64,000 nt of DNA. It comes from Branchipolynoe longqiensis (lineage: Eukaryota; Annelida; Polychaeta; Phyllodocida; Polynoidae). Below the pieces are notes generated by a model that saw only the letters and a list, made by a program, of their open reading frames with translations, had not been told where the DNA came from and searched no databases. The position numbers and the translations under genes were made by a program. The stretch covers positions 166,405,417 to 166,469,416 of the forward strand of contig CM059186.1 of NCBI GenBank assembly GCA_030323885.1, written 5' to 3'. Position 1 is the first letter of the stretch; each line of letters opens with the position of its first letter. This document shows, in pieces, positions 21,501 through 32,100 of this stretch.

Positions 21501-22663
21501 GGTGAGAAGCGTCGTAATGTGACAGCCCCATAAGCGCCGAAGGAAGGTGCATCGGGTCGTTAGACATGAGAGAAACAACTCACAAACAACACCGTATTCA
21601 ACATCACATTAATCAAGCCAATGCTTTCCGCCCGTGTTTAACATACTGACATAAAGCAATTTATTGTTGCACGTTCTGATGGAAGCATCAAGATTTCTAA
21701 ACCAAAACAATTATATCGATATCTAACTTAGGTAGTGGTGCAATTATTAAGCATGTGTTGTATAGAACTTAGAAGGCAAAACTGAATCAATTTAATAGAA
21801 CCTGTTTCTGCTGAAGCCTATAGAGTCAGTGTTTTGACGTACTCACCAACATTAATTTAGCATGTTTATACTTCAAAGACCTCAAAAGTTAGCCATTTAA
21901 AATAAAAGTTACTTCAAACTAAAAGTCAGGTAGATTGTAGCAATCAACCAAATATATGTCTAGATCTATAAAACAATGGCAGAAACTCAAAACCATCAGA
22001 TTATGGAACTTGAATAAGGACATATTACTTGAAAGTGACGAACTTAGTGAATGTTGGCCGACTGTTTCAGGGAGTCGTGTGCTACGAGCCGGGTACGACG
22101 TGTCACCCGCAGCCCGCGCCCTGTCCCGCCGCGCCCTGCCCCATGCGCGCCGCCTGTCTGCCCGCCCCAGGTGAGTGGGAGGGCATGCGCTTTGTTCTCT
22201 TCGCTCTAGACCGTGAGTTACTTATCTGATGAGGCAGCCCCAGTAGCACAGACGTGCACACAAAAGGAGATTGCTAATGAGAAAATACAAAGCAAAGTTT
22301 CGAAAAGTGAGAAGTGATTTAAAGTTTTAAGTAAACCGGTTTCAGAAAATTACAAACGATGCATTCTTCCCCACCATGTAAGCGTGCCTGGCTGACCTGG
22401 CTGACTTGGTTGACCTGGCTGACCTAGCTGACCTGTCTGCCCTGCCTGACCTGGCTGACCTTCCTGACCTGCCTGACCTGCCGTGTGTTTGTCAGTCCAA
22501 CAGGCTTGCGTGCAGCCGCGGCGGGCGGGGCGGTGCCGGGCGAGGATCCCTCGTTTCTACTACGACGCTCAGGGCGACACCTGCCGGGCCTTCAACTACG
22601 GCGGCTGCGGCGGCAACGACAACAACTTCGTGTCGCTCGAGCAGTGTCAGCGAACATGTGACG
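14678..22663 (+). CDS. Secreted antistasin/Kunitz multidomain protease inhibitor-like protein (4 exons found, 3' end open)
   Basis: Joined exons are 14678-14789, 16259-20520, 22071-22170 and 22496-22663. Phases agree at every junction (1, 0, 1), which makes the model strong. The product has a signal peptide, a Pro-rich linker, about 42 six-cysteine antistasin-type modules (spacing C-x4-C-x3-C-x10-C-x2-C-x-C), a Cys/Pro spacer and a Kunitz domain. Both module types are known in extracellular serine protease inhibitors. The role here is inferred: a secreted inhibitor or matrix protein. The first 1547 residues are covered. The last donor (phase 1) shows that at least one more exon follows, which I could not find among the downstream satellites. 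A 5' non-coding exon may precede it. Confidence 0.85.
14958..15086. repeat. Two-copy tandem repeat, about 62 bp
   Basis: CCTGTCCACTGCCATCG, CCTGCAGTCACAGTTCACC and ACGTGCTAGTGTGTCC occur twice in a row with one substitution (CTGTACG versus CTTTACG). It lies in intron 1 of the antistasin/Kunitz gene. Confidence 0.9.
15100..15425 (-). pseudogene. LINE reverse-transcriptase C-terminal scrap
   Basis: On the minus strand this intronic segment reads KLQQVQNRALRIIFKGKILG, a sequence context typical of the C-terminal part of jockey/CR1-type LINE proteins (compare LQNRALKICL in the intact LINE at 26774-28801). It is interrupted and has no catalytic motif. It is a dead 3' fragment lying antisense in intron 1. 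Confidence 0.55.
15464..15518. repeat. (TA)n microsatellite
   Basis: An almost pure TA dinucleotide run of about 50 bp in intron 1, followed by a short AT-rich tail. Confidence 0.95.
15630..16215. repeat. CA/CCA-rich simple repeat
   Basis: A plus-strand stretch of CACACCACCACAC-type words grading into (ACC)n at about 16155-16212. It has almost no G and fills the end of intron 1 to within 50 bp of the exon 2 acceptor. Thr/His-rich frames on the plus strand and Val/Trp/Gly frames on the minus strand are by-products. Confidence 0.92.
16259..20520 (+). CDS. Exon 2: about 42 antistasin-type modules
   Basis: Opens after GTTCGCAG at 16258, with a second usable AG three bases later (16261), and closes at GAG|GTAAGC (20521). 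After a Ser/Pro-rich start come two modules, a (PPA)n linker at about 16550-16680, then modules in an unbroken row. Modules 7 to 27 (about 17060-19060) are near-identical 32-residue units with core FQKDENGCEICKC or FQIDENGCEICKC; those on either side are diverged. The central units use A/T-ending codons, while the flanks are GC-rich. The single large exon grew by in-frame duplication of a 96-bp unit. A few modules vary the spacing or lack a cysteine (near 19560 and 20150). Confidence 0.9.
20527..20822. repeat. Telomere-like repeats in head-to-head blocks
   Basis: Starting six bases after the exon 2 donor there are four blocks. Each begins with a spacer containing GGACCTTTAACTGACACC (or AATTGACACC), then GGGGTTAGGGTT, then switches strand to AACCCTAACCCTAACCC. 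The switch makes a small palindrome (GGGTTAACCC). Blocks 1 and 3 and blocks 2 and 4 resemble each other, so a two-block unit of about 155 bp was duplicated. It is intronic and is not a chromosome end. Confidence 0.9.
20934..21530. mobile_element. PIF/Harbinger-like MITE, 597 bp
   Basis: Terminal inverted repeats of 27 bp start TGGGGCTGTCACATTACGA and match with one difference at the other end. Both sides are flanked by TAA (20931-20933 and 21531-21533), the 3-bp TWA duplication expected of PIF/Harbinger transposons. It encodes nothing. The centre holds a long hairpin at 21081-21172 (inner arm TGCGTTGAAAGTTTTGTGC), giving a fold-back structure. It is in intron 2 of the antistasin/Kunitz gene. 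Confidence 0.8.
21534..22070. other. Remainder of intron 2, nothing recognised
   Basis: AT-rich unique sequence between the MITE and the exon 3 acceptor. I see no repeat, conserved motif or open frame of note. Confidence 0.5.
22071..22170 (+). CDS. Exon 3: Cys/Pro-rich spacer
   Basis: Acceptor GACTGTTTCAG|GGA at 22070 and donor CCAG|GTGAGT at 22171. The 33 codons read GVVCYEPGTTCHPQPAPC and so on, with five cysteines. It enters in phase 0, matching the end of exon 2, and leaves in phase 1, matching the Kunitz exon. The cysteine spacing is not that of an antistasin module. I do not recognise a domain. Confidence 0.7.
22385..22482. repeat. CTGACCTGG short tandem repeat in intron 3
   Basis: About ten imperfect copies of a 9-10 bp unit built on GCTGACCTG run up to the polypyrimidine tract and acceptor of the Kunitz exon. 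The many CTGAC words could serve as alternative branch points (inference). Confidence 0.8.
22496..22663 (+). CDS. Exon 4: Kunitz (BPTI) domain
   Basis: Acceptor TTTGTCAG at 22495, donor GACG|GTAGGA at 22664. The 168-bp exon is phase 1 at both ends, the classic arrangement for shuffled Kunitz exons. It encodes one domain with six cysteines, the aromatic FYYD strand, the NYGGCGGNDNNF signature and the closing C-x3-C. At the P1 site, after the GRC motif, the residue is Arg, so trypsin-like specificity is possible (inference). Confidence 0.85.
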
Positions 22664-22725
22664 GTAGGAAGACGGCTTTGGTGGGGCACCACCCTCTCCT
22701 GCTGCACACCCCAATGTACTTCTCT

Positions 22726-22901
22726 ACATGTCAACACCCCTATGCACTCAGCAACAACCACTGCACACGCATGTCAAGTCTATATAGAGCCAACACCTCT
22801 ATAAACTCAGCAACAACCACTGCATACGCACATCAAGTCTATGTTGAGCCAACACCCCTATACACTCAGCAACAACCACTGCACACGCATGTCAAGTCTA
22901 T
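22726..22901. repeat. 59-bp satellite, first block
   Basis: Three copies of a 59-bp unit with GAGCCAACACC, CACTCAGCAACAACCACTGC and CATCAAGTCTATGT. The array breaks at CTAT (22898-22901), where a 950-bp element is inserted, and resumes at 23852. Confidence 0.93.
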
Positions 22902-23851
22902 TATAATATTTATGAATGCCCGGCCACGTTTGGGACACCAGATAATACTACAGAAACTCTCCCCTTCATATCACTTATCTATCAACTCATTAACCAATGC
23001 TAAGGAAGAATGAAGACAAGTCACAGAGATAAACAGTGGAGAAGTTGTGCTTTAATAACACCAACTCCTGTCCACCTACCAGTGACCTGTCATCCACACC
23101 CCTTGCCTTCTCGCCACACAAAATCTCATTACTACTTTAGCCTGTATAGAAGCAGTGCCTACAGTCCATGGGACATGAGTCCCATGGCTGTGTACACACT
23201 CAATTGGAATAGATGAATTTTGATAGCATCAGACAGAGTGTCTGGGGCTCCTGCTCAAGAGTAGGTGTGTCTCACTCAAGAGCCAGGAGTAGAGTGATCT
23301 CTCTTCAGTGTACATGAAGCATAATCTAGAATAATGATCTCAGGTTTGAGGCTAGTGTGGTCAGAGGGCCAATGGGATGCAGGTGACTGGGCAGTCCACA
23401 GCCAGCCAATCAGGCACCCCGACAGTCAGGGTGGGTGCCCCCCCCCCACTAAGGGTGGCTGTCACTCAACCCAGCTGCAGGTGGTGCCCTGTGTGTATAT
23501 GCAAATTAGGCTGGTGGACCTGCCCAGTGGTCCAGGAAGGGGGGTGGGGGCAGGTAGCTATACAGTTACAATAGATCTCTGTTAAAATGGTCTTTTCTCC
23601 AGTTGCACTCTTTATGGATGCATAGAGAAACATTTCAACAATCATTTACTGCCTCTTATATAGGAACATCTCTTCATTAATCTCAGGCATAATATATGAA
23701 CATATATTTCACACAGCTTATATCATGTCATAATGGGAGTGGGATATTATTACTCTTAGTTTAGATAACATCGTCCCCACTCCGTCGCCCAAGAATAATA
23801 ATGCTCTCTGCCAATATATAATTCTTAACAGAAAATCCGTATATTTTTACA
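22902..23851. mobile_element. 950-bp non-coding interspersed element, copy 1
   Basis: The satellite is interrupted precisely. CTAT is present on both sides (22898-22901 and 23852-23855) as a 4-bp target duplication, and the inserted sequence ends in ACA. It includes ATGCCCGGCCACGTTTGG near its start. A close copy lies at 36006-36948. No coding sequence. Size, 4-bp duplication and the CA end suggest a solo LTR, though the start reads TA rather than TG. Confidence 0.7.
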
Positions 23852-26062
23852 CTATGTTAAGCCAACAACCCTATACACTCAGCAACAACCACTGCACATG
23901 CACATCAAGTCTATGTAGAGCCAACACCTCTATAAACTCAGCAACAACCACTGCACACACATCAAGTCTATGTAGAGCCAACACCTCTATAAACTCAGCA
24001 ACAACCACTGCACATGCACATCAAGTATATGTAGAGCCAACACCCCTATACACTCAGCAACAACCACTGCACACGCACATCAAGTCTATGTAGAGCCAAC
24101 ACCTCTATAAACTCAGCAACAACCACTGCACATGCACATCAAGTCTATGTAGAGCCAACACCTCAATAAACTCAGCAACAACCACTGCACACGCATGTCA
24201 AGTCTATGTAGAGCCAACACCTCTATAAACTCAGCAACAACCACTGCACACGCACATCAAGTCTATGTAGAGCCAACACCTCTATAAACTCAGCAACAAC
24301 CACTGCACATGCATGTCAAGTCTATGTAGAGCCAACACCCCTATACACTCAGCAACAACCATTGCACACACACATCAAGTCTATGTTGAGCCAACACCTC
24401 TATAAACTCAGCAACAACCACTGCACACACACATCAAGTCTATGTAGAGCCAACACCTCTATAAACTCAGCAACAACCACTGCACACGCACATCAAGTCT
24501 ATGTAGAGCCAACACCTCTATAAACTCAGCAGCAACCACTGCACACACACATCAAGTCTATGTAGAGCCAACACCTCTATAAACTCAGCAACAACCACTG
24601 CACACGCACATCAAGTCTATGTAGAGCCAACACCTCTATAAACTCAGCAACAACCACTGCACACACACATCAAGTCAATGTAGAGCCAACACCCCTATAA
24701 ACTCAGCAACAACCACTGCAAATGCATGTCAAGTCTATGTAGAGCCAACACCTCTATGCACTTAGCAACAACCACTGCACACACATCAAGTCTATGTTGA
24801 GCCAACACCTCTATAAACTCAGCAACAACCACTGCACACATACATCAAGTCTATGTAGAGCCAACACCTCTATACACTTAGCAACAACCCCTGCACACAC
24901 ACATCAAGTCTATGTAGAGCCAACACCTCTATAAACTCAGCAACAACCACTGCACACGCATGCCAAGTCTATGTAGAGCCAACATCCTTTAAACTCAGCA
25001 ACAACCACTGCACACGCACATCAAGTATATGTAGAGCCAACACCCCTATACACTCAGCAACAACCACTGTACACGCACATCAAGTATATGTAGAGCCAAC
25101 ACCCCTATAAACTCAGCAACAACCACTGCACACGCATGTCAAGTCTATGTTGAGCCAACACCCCTATACACTCAGCAACAACCACTGCACACACACATCA
25201 AGTCTATGTAGAGCCAACACCCCTATACACTCAGCAACAACCACTGCACACGCATGTCAAGTCTATGTAGAGCCAACACCTCTATACACTTAGCAACAAC
25301 CACTGCACACACATCAAGTCTATGTTGAGCCAACACCTCTATGAACTCAGCAACAACCACTGCCCACGTGTGTCAAGTCTATGTTGAGCCAACACCTCAA
25401 TAAACTCAGCAACAACCACTGCACATGCATGTCAAGTCTATGTTGAGCCAACACCTCTATAAACTCAGCAACAACCACTGCACACGCATGTCAAGTCTAT
25501 GTAGAGCCAACACCCCTATACACTCAGCAACAACCACGGCACACACGCATCAAGTCTATGTTGAGCCAACACCTCTATAAACTCAGCAACAACCACTGCA
25601 CACACATCAAGTCTATGTTAAGCCAACACGTCTATACACTCAGCAACAACCACTGCACACGCATGTCAAGTCTATGTTGAGCCAACACTCCTATACACTG
25701 AGCAACAACCACTGCACACGCATGTCAAGTCTATGTAGAGCCAACACCCCTATACACTCAGCAACAACCACTGCACACGCACGTCAAGTCTATGTTGAGC
25801 CAACACCTCTATAAACTCAGCAACAACCACTGCACACACATCAAGTCTATGTTAAGCCAACACGTCTATACACTCAGCAACAACCACTGCACACGCATGT
25901 CAAGTCTATGTTGAGCCAACACCCCTATGCACTGAGCAACAACCACTGCACACGCATGTCAAGTCTATGTAGAGCCAACACCCCTATACACTCAGCAACA
26001 ACCACTGCACACGCATGTCAAGTCTATGTAGAGCCAACACCTCTAAAAACTCAGCAACAACC
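23852..26062. repeat. 59-bp satellite, main block
   Basis: About 37 copies of the 59-bp unit, with recurrent variants at a few positions (CCCCTATACACTC versus CCTCTATAAACTC; CACGCATGTC versus CACACACATC). Several copies lack 2-4 bases. The array is cut at AACC (26059-26062) by the LTR-like insertion that follows. Confidence 0.95.
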
Positions 26063-26363
26063 TGTAAAGTCGCCGGCTGGTGGTGTGGGTGGTGTGGACA
26101 AGCCAAAGGAAAGCAATACAGATAATGAAGGAAAATAGGTGAAGAGTGAAAAGTAGGAGAGTGAGACTCCTTCATTTATTACTTTATATAGGTTTTCTAG
26201 AATCCAAGATGGCAGTGGTCACATGGTTCAATCCACCAATCAGAGTACAATCTGCTGTTTCCAAGGCCTTGCCACACCGGCTACAGTGCCCTGTAGTGGT
26301 CAATGATCCATAAATAACACCATGGGGGGAGGGGGTATGTGAGGTGACTCTTCCAAAGAGTAT

Positions 26364-28796
26364 ATCCAGTATTTTTTTTTATTTTTTTTTTATTGAGGCT
26401 GTATTTATACTGTCCATAGCATATAAGCCTGGGTATTCAGGCTTGTTTTCAATGCTGGCCAGCTGTAGTGTTGGTGTTGTCTTATCACACAGTAGCTGCT
26501 GATAAGGTATTTGATTGCCTGTATTTCAGTAGCAGATAGATAGTTGGTTGGTCTGGTTAGTACTATAGTAGTTAATTTTTTTGGATTTTCTTGGCATATA
26601 TGTGCTTTATTTTTTCTACTCTTATTTCTAGACTAGCCTACTCCTATTTACATATCATAGGCTTGTACGCAGCTGTGAGGTGTGTTATCTGGGTGCTTTT
26701 GGTATGGTTACCTTCCATTGGGCGTCTCGCTGGTGGGCCGTGACATGTATCACCTGCCCCTTTGCGGTGCAGCTTAGTTGGGGGTTCCTAGCCTTATTTT
26801 GCACAGATATTTTTTGTATGTTTTTAGGTCAGGAATTTGTCGTTCCTTTACTGTTTGGGCATTCCACACCTTGGCAGCCATTTCTAGCGTGCTTCTCTCG
26901 TGAGCTTTTATTTGGCTTCTGGTCTGCTTTAGTAGTGGCGCATTATTTGCTCTAGTTGCCCTTTGTGGTTTTGTTAGGAGTTTATTGTCTTGACTATAGC
27001 TGTATGCTAATGTTTTCAGATGAATTATTCTCCTATTTTCTAGCAATTTTACTTTGGTTCTTTTGTGTATGTCATAGGTGGGGTGCAGCTTGTCTACTCT
27101 GAGGCAGATTTTCAGGGCTCTGTTCTGTAGTGTTTGCAGTTTTTTTAGAAGTTCTTTCTTTGCACCCATGTAGTTTACATCTCCATAGTCAAAATAGGGT
27201 AGCACCATGCCCTTGAAGATTTTTATTGACATTTCTTGTGTCATGTAGTCTCTTAGCTTTGCAAATAGCCACAGTTTGTGGTTTACCTTTTGGACAATTT
27301 TGTTTATACATAGGTTGTAGTTTAGTTGGCTGTCCAACTCAAGGCCTAGGTATTTGTAATGGTCTACATTTTCTAGTGTTTGGCTTCCTAGCTTACAGTG
27401 TAGTTTTCTTTCTGGCATTTGTTTGTGCGAGAAGAGAACTGTTTTTGACTTGCTTGTGTTGATGGTTATTTTGTTGGACTCACACCACTCATCCAGTTTT
27501 AGTAGGAGCTTGTTTAGTTTAGTTATTACCTCCTCTTCTGTGGTGCCGTTTGCATATATGACTGTGTCATCTGCATATAGTTGGAGGCATTCGGTTTGTA
27601 ACCATTTTTCAAGATCGTTTATGTAGATTATAAAGAGCAGTGGCCCTAGCACTGACCCTTGGGGTACACCACATGTGACAGGTTGGTTGTCTGATAGTGT
27701 ATTGTTTATTTTTGTTCTCTGTTGCCTGTCTTTCAGGTAGCATTTTATCCAGTCCATAGTGTTGGATTTTATGCCCATGGATTCTAGTTTTTCCAATAGT
27801 ATGTTATGGTCTACTGTATCGAATGCTTTGCTGAAGTCAATGAAGGCTGCTCCAACTAATTGTTTTTGGTTCATTGACGCCAATATGTCATTTGTTAGGT
27901 TAGCTATTGTTTTAGATGTGGAGTGCAGTTTCCTGAAACCTCCTTGTCTTTCGTTTAGTATATTGTTTTTTTCCAGGTGTTCATTTATGTGTCTATGTAG
28001 CACTTTTTCAATGAGCTTGCCTGGGGTTTGAAGAATCGATATTGGCCTGTAGTTTCCCATGTTTTGTTTGTCTCCACTTTTGTGGATAGGGGTAATGGTT
28101 GCCATTTTCCAGGCTGAGATAAAATGCCCCTGTTCAAAGGAGATGTTGAATAGGTCGACTATAGTGGCTGGGATGGCTTGGAGTGCCTCTTTCAGCATTT
28201 TGGTTGGTATTTCGTCTATTCCACTTGGTTTATTTGTGTCTATGTCATTTATTAGTTTTTTTACTTCTATTATATCTGTTTTGCAGGTGGGGATTTCATT
28301 CTGCACAGTTCCTGATCTATTTTCCCACCTTTTTTTAAATTTTCCTGACAGCGTTTGTCCTATTGTGGCAAAGTGCGTGTTCAGTTTGTTTGCTGCATCT
28401 TTGTCTGAGAGTATTGTCCCTTCGTTATCTTGGAAGGTTGTGTGCTCTTCTTTGTTATTTTTGGGGAATAATAGGTCTACATTCTTCCAGAATCTGTTTG
28501 TATTGCTTCCCCAGTCTCTGTCCTGCTTTATTATGTATTTCTTTTTTGCTGTTCTCACAGCTTTGAGAGAGTGGTTTCTGGCAATATGGTAGGCCAGTTT
28601 GTCTTCTATAGTTTCTGTGAGCTTTGCTTTATTACCCAGTTTACTTTTGGCTATGATGAGCGTTAGCAGGTCATTGTCTACCCAGGGGTCCTGGTTTTTT
28701 TGTATTTTTATTTTCTTAATGGGGCACATCTCGTCAGCTGATTTTCTTATTTCTGCGATGATGTTGCCCCAATAGATATCCAGGAAGTGACACTCC
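26364..28796 (-). mobile_element. 5'-truncated LINE (jockey/CR1-like superfamily)
   Basis: A minus-strand non-LTR retrotransposon. Its 3' end is a T-rich run on the plus strand (26371-26393), equivalent to a poly(A)-like tail. TCCAAAGAG-TAT at 26352-26363 and TCCAAAGAC-TAT at 28797-28808 form a target duplication with one mismatch. The endonuclease domain is missing, so the copy is 5' truncated. The insertion is inside an LTR-like sequence. Confidence 0.75.
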
Positions 28797-28801
28797 TCCA
28801 A
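26774..28801 (-). CDS. Reverse transcriptase of a LINE, open frame of 675 codons
   Basis: RT landmarks in order: SGIDEIPTKMLKEA (about 193-206), GNYRPISIL (249-257), FIDFSKAFDTVDH (320-332), GVPQGSVLGPLLF (378-390) and the catalytic YADD (409-412). A thumb region and a C-terminal domain with LQTLQNRALKICLRV follow. The frame has no stop or frameshift, so the insertion is young. The first codons lie in the target duplication, so the native start is absent and the protein lacks its N-terminal endonuclease. It copies LINE RNA at the nick during target-primed reverse transcription in intact relatives. Confidence 0.85.
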   Translation of the reverse strand: MEECHFLDIYWGNIIAEIRKSADEMCPIKKIKIQKNQDPWVDNDLLTLIIAKSKLGNKAKLTETIEDKLAYHIARNHSLKAVRTAKKKYIIKQDRDWGSNTNRFWKNVDLLFPKNNKEEHTTFQDNEGTILSDKDAANKLNTHFATIGQTLSGKFKKRWENRSGTVQNEIPTCKTDIIEVKKLINDIDTNKPSGIDEIPTKMLKEALQAIPATIVDLFNISFEQGHFISAWKMATITPIHKSGDKQNMGNYRPISILQTPGKLIEKVLHRHINEHLEKNNILNERQGGFRKLHSTSKTIANLTNDILASMNQKQLVGAAFIDFSKAFDTVDHNILLEKLESMGIKSNTMDWIKCYLKDRQQRTKINNTLSDNQPVTCGVPQGSVLGPLLFIIYINDLEKWLQTECLQLYADDTVIYANGTTEEEVITKLNKLLLKLDEWCESNKITINTSKSKTVLFSHKQMPERKLHCKLGSQTLENVDHYKYLGLELDSQLNYNLCINKIVQKVNHKLWLFAKLRDYMTQEMSIKIFKGMVLPYFDYGDVNYMGAKKELLKKLQTLQNRALKICLRVDKLHPTYDIHKRTKVKLLENRRIIHLKTLAYSYSQDNKLLTKPQRATRANNAPLLKQTRSQIKAHERSTLEMAAKVWNAQTVKERQIPDLKTYKKYLCKIRLGTPN

Positions 28802-28966
28802 AGACTATCTTACTATACAATGTCTATACCTAATGAATAATAGTTTATCAACTTCACACATCCCTCATATGCCTTTGGTTTTTATATAACACTATTTATC
28901 ATTCTATAGACAAGTTGCAATTTATTATAGTAATTTCATATAGTTCCTCATATATTATATCAGACA

Positions 28967-29107
28967 AACCACTGCAGTCTATGTTGAGCCAACACCCCTA
29001 TACACTCAGCAACAACCACTGCAAACACACATCAAGTCTATGTTGAGCCAACACCCCTATACACTCAGCAACAACCACTGCACACGCACGTCAAGTCTAT
29101 CTAGAGC
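28967..29107. repeat. 59-bp satellite, last block
   Basis: Two more 59-bp units, the first with an internal deletion (CCACTGCAGTCTATG). They are followed directly by the unrelated 25-bp satellite. Confidence 0.9.
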
Positions 29108-32100
29108 CTGCATCTCCGCACACTATGTACCCCACACCCCATACCCACTATGTACCCCACACCCCATACCCACTTTGTACCCCACACTCCATACCCACTA
29201 TGTAACCACACCCCATACCCACTTTGTACCCCACACCCCATACCCACTATGTACCCCACACCCCATACCCACTATGTACCCCACACGCCATACCCCCTAT
29301 GTACCCCACACCCCATACCCACTATATACCCCACACCCCATACCCACTATGTACCCCACACCCCATACCCACTATGTAACCACACCCCATACCCACTTTG
29401 TACCCCACACCCCATACCCACTATGTACCCCACACCCCATACCCACTATGTACCCCACACGCCATACCCACTATGTACCCCACACCCCATTCCCACTTTG
29501 TACCCCACACCCCATACCCACTATGTACCCCACACCCCATACTCATTATGTCCCTCACACCCCATACCCACTTTGTACCCCACACCCCACACCCACTATG
29601 TACCTCACACCCCATACCCACTATGTACCCCACACCCCATACCCACTATGTACCCCACACCCATACCCACTATGTATCCCACACCCCATTCCCACTTCGT
29701 ACCCCACAGCCCATACTCACTATGTACCTCGCACCCCATACTCATTATGTCCCTCACACCCCATACCCACTTTGTACCCCACACCCCACACCCACTATGT
29801 ACCTCACACCCCATACCCACTATGTACCCCACACCCCATACCCACTATGTACCCCACACCCCATACCCACTATGTACCCCACACCCACCCCCCATGTTCT
29901 CCACACCCATACCCACTTTGTACCCCACACCCCACACCCCACACCCACTATGTACCCCACACCCCATACCCACTATGTACCCCACACCCCATACCCACTA
30001 TGTACCCCATACCCCATACCCACTATGTACCCCACACCCTATACCCACTATGTACCGCACACCCCACACCCACTATGTACCCCACACCCCACACCCACTA
30101 TGTACCTCACACCCCATACCCACTATGTCCCTCACACCCCATACCCACTTTGTACCCCACACCCCACACCCACTATGTACCCCACACCCGATACCCACTA
30201 TCTACACCACACCCCATACCCACTATGTACCCCACACCCCATACCCACTATGTACCCCACACCCCACACCCACTATGTACCTCACACCCCATACTCACTA
30301 TGTACCCCACACCCCATACCCACTTTGTACCTCACACCCCACACCCACTTTGTACCCCACACCCCATACCCACTATGTCCCTCACACCCCATACTCACTA
30401 TGTACCTCACACTCCACACTCATTATGTACCTCACACCCCATACTCACTATGTCCCTCACACCCCATACCCACTATGTCCCTCACACCCCATACTCATTA
30501 TGTCCCTCACACCCCATACCCAATATGTACCCCACACCCCATACCCACTATGTACCTCACACCCCATACTCATTATGTCCCTCACACCCCATACTCACTA
30601 AGTCCCTCACACCCCATACCCACTATGTCCCTCACACCCCATACTAATTATGTACCTCACACTCCATACTCATTATGTCCCTCACATCCCATACTCATTA
30701 TGTACCTCACACCCCATACTCATTATGTCCCTCACACCCCATACCCACTATGTCCCTCACACCCCATACTCATTATGTCCCTCAAACCCCATACTCACTA
30801 TGTACCTAACACTCCATTCTCATTATGTCCCTCACACCCCATACCCACTATGTACCCCACACCCCATACCCACTATTTACCCCACACCCCATACCCACTA
30901 TGTACCCCACACCCCATAACCACTATGTCCCTCACACCCCATACTCACTATGTCCCTCACACCCCATACTCACTATGCCCCTCACACCCCATACTCACTA
31001 TGTCCCTCACACCCCATACTCATTATGTCCCTCACACCCCATACCCACTATGTCCCTCACACCGCATACTCATTATGTCCCTCACACCCCATACTCACTA
31101 TGTCCCTCACACCACATACTCATTATGTCCCTCACACCCCATACTCATTATGTCCCTCACACCCCATACTCATTATGTCCCTCACACCCCATACTCACTA
31201 TGTACCTCACACCCCATACTCATTATGTCCCTCACACACCATACCCACTATGTCCCTCACACCCCATACTCACTATGTCCCTCACACCACATATCCACTA
31301 TGTCCCTCACACCCCATACTCACTATGTACCTCATACCCCATACTCATTATGTCCCTCATACCCATACCCACTATGTCCCTCACACCCCATACTCATTAT
31401 GTCCCTCACACCCCATACTCACTATGTCGCTCACTCCCCATACTCATTATGTCCCTCACACCCCATACTCATTATGTCCCTCACACCCCATACTCATTAT
31501 GTCCCTCACACCCCATACTCACTATGTCCCACACACCCCATACTCAGTATGTCCCTCACACCCCATACTCACTATGTCCCTCACACCCCATACTCACTAT
31601 GTCCCTCACACCCCATACTCATTATGGCCCTCACACCCCATACCCATTATTTCCCTCACACCCCATACTCATTATGTCCCTCACACCCCGTACTCACTAT
31701 GTACCTCAGACCCCATACCCACTATGTCCCACACACCCCATACCCACTATGTCCCTCACACCCCATACTCACTATGTCCCTCACACCCCATACCCACTAT
31801 GTCCCTCACACCCCATACTCACTATGTCCCTCACACCCCATACTCACTATGTCCCTCACACCCCATACTCATTATGTCCCTCACACCCCATACTCATTAT
31901 GTCCCTCACACCCCATACCCACTATGTACCTCACACCCCATACTCATTATGTCCCTCACACTCCATACTCATTATGTCCCTCACACCCCATACCCACTAT
32001 GTCCCTCACACCCCATACTCAGTATGTCCCTCACACCCCATACTCACTATGTCCCTCAAACCCCATACTCATTATGTCCCTCACACCCTATACTCATTAT

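Larger units (their letters stand above)
26063..28966. mobile_element. LTR-like element interrupted by a LINE
   Basis: The 59-bp satellite is split between AACC at 26059-26062 and AACC at 28967-28970. The inserted DNA starts TGTAAAG and ends CAGACA, so it has TG...CA ends and a 4-bp target duplication, the signature of an LTR element. Removing the LINE at 26364-28796 leaves about 460 bp, a reasonable solo LTR. No internal domain or second LTR is present. Confidence 0.6.
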
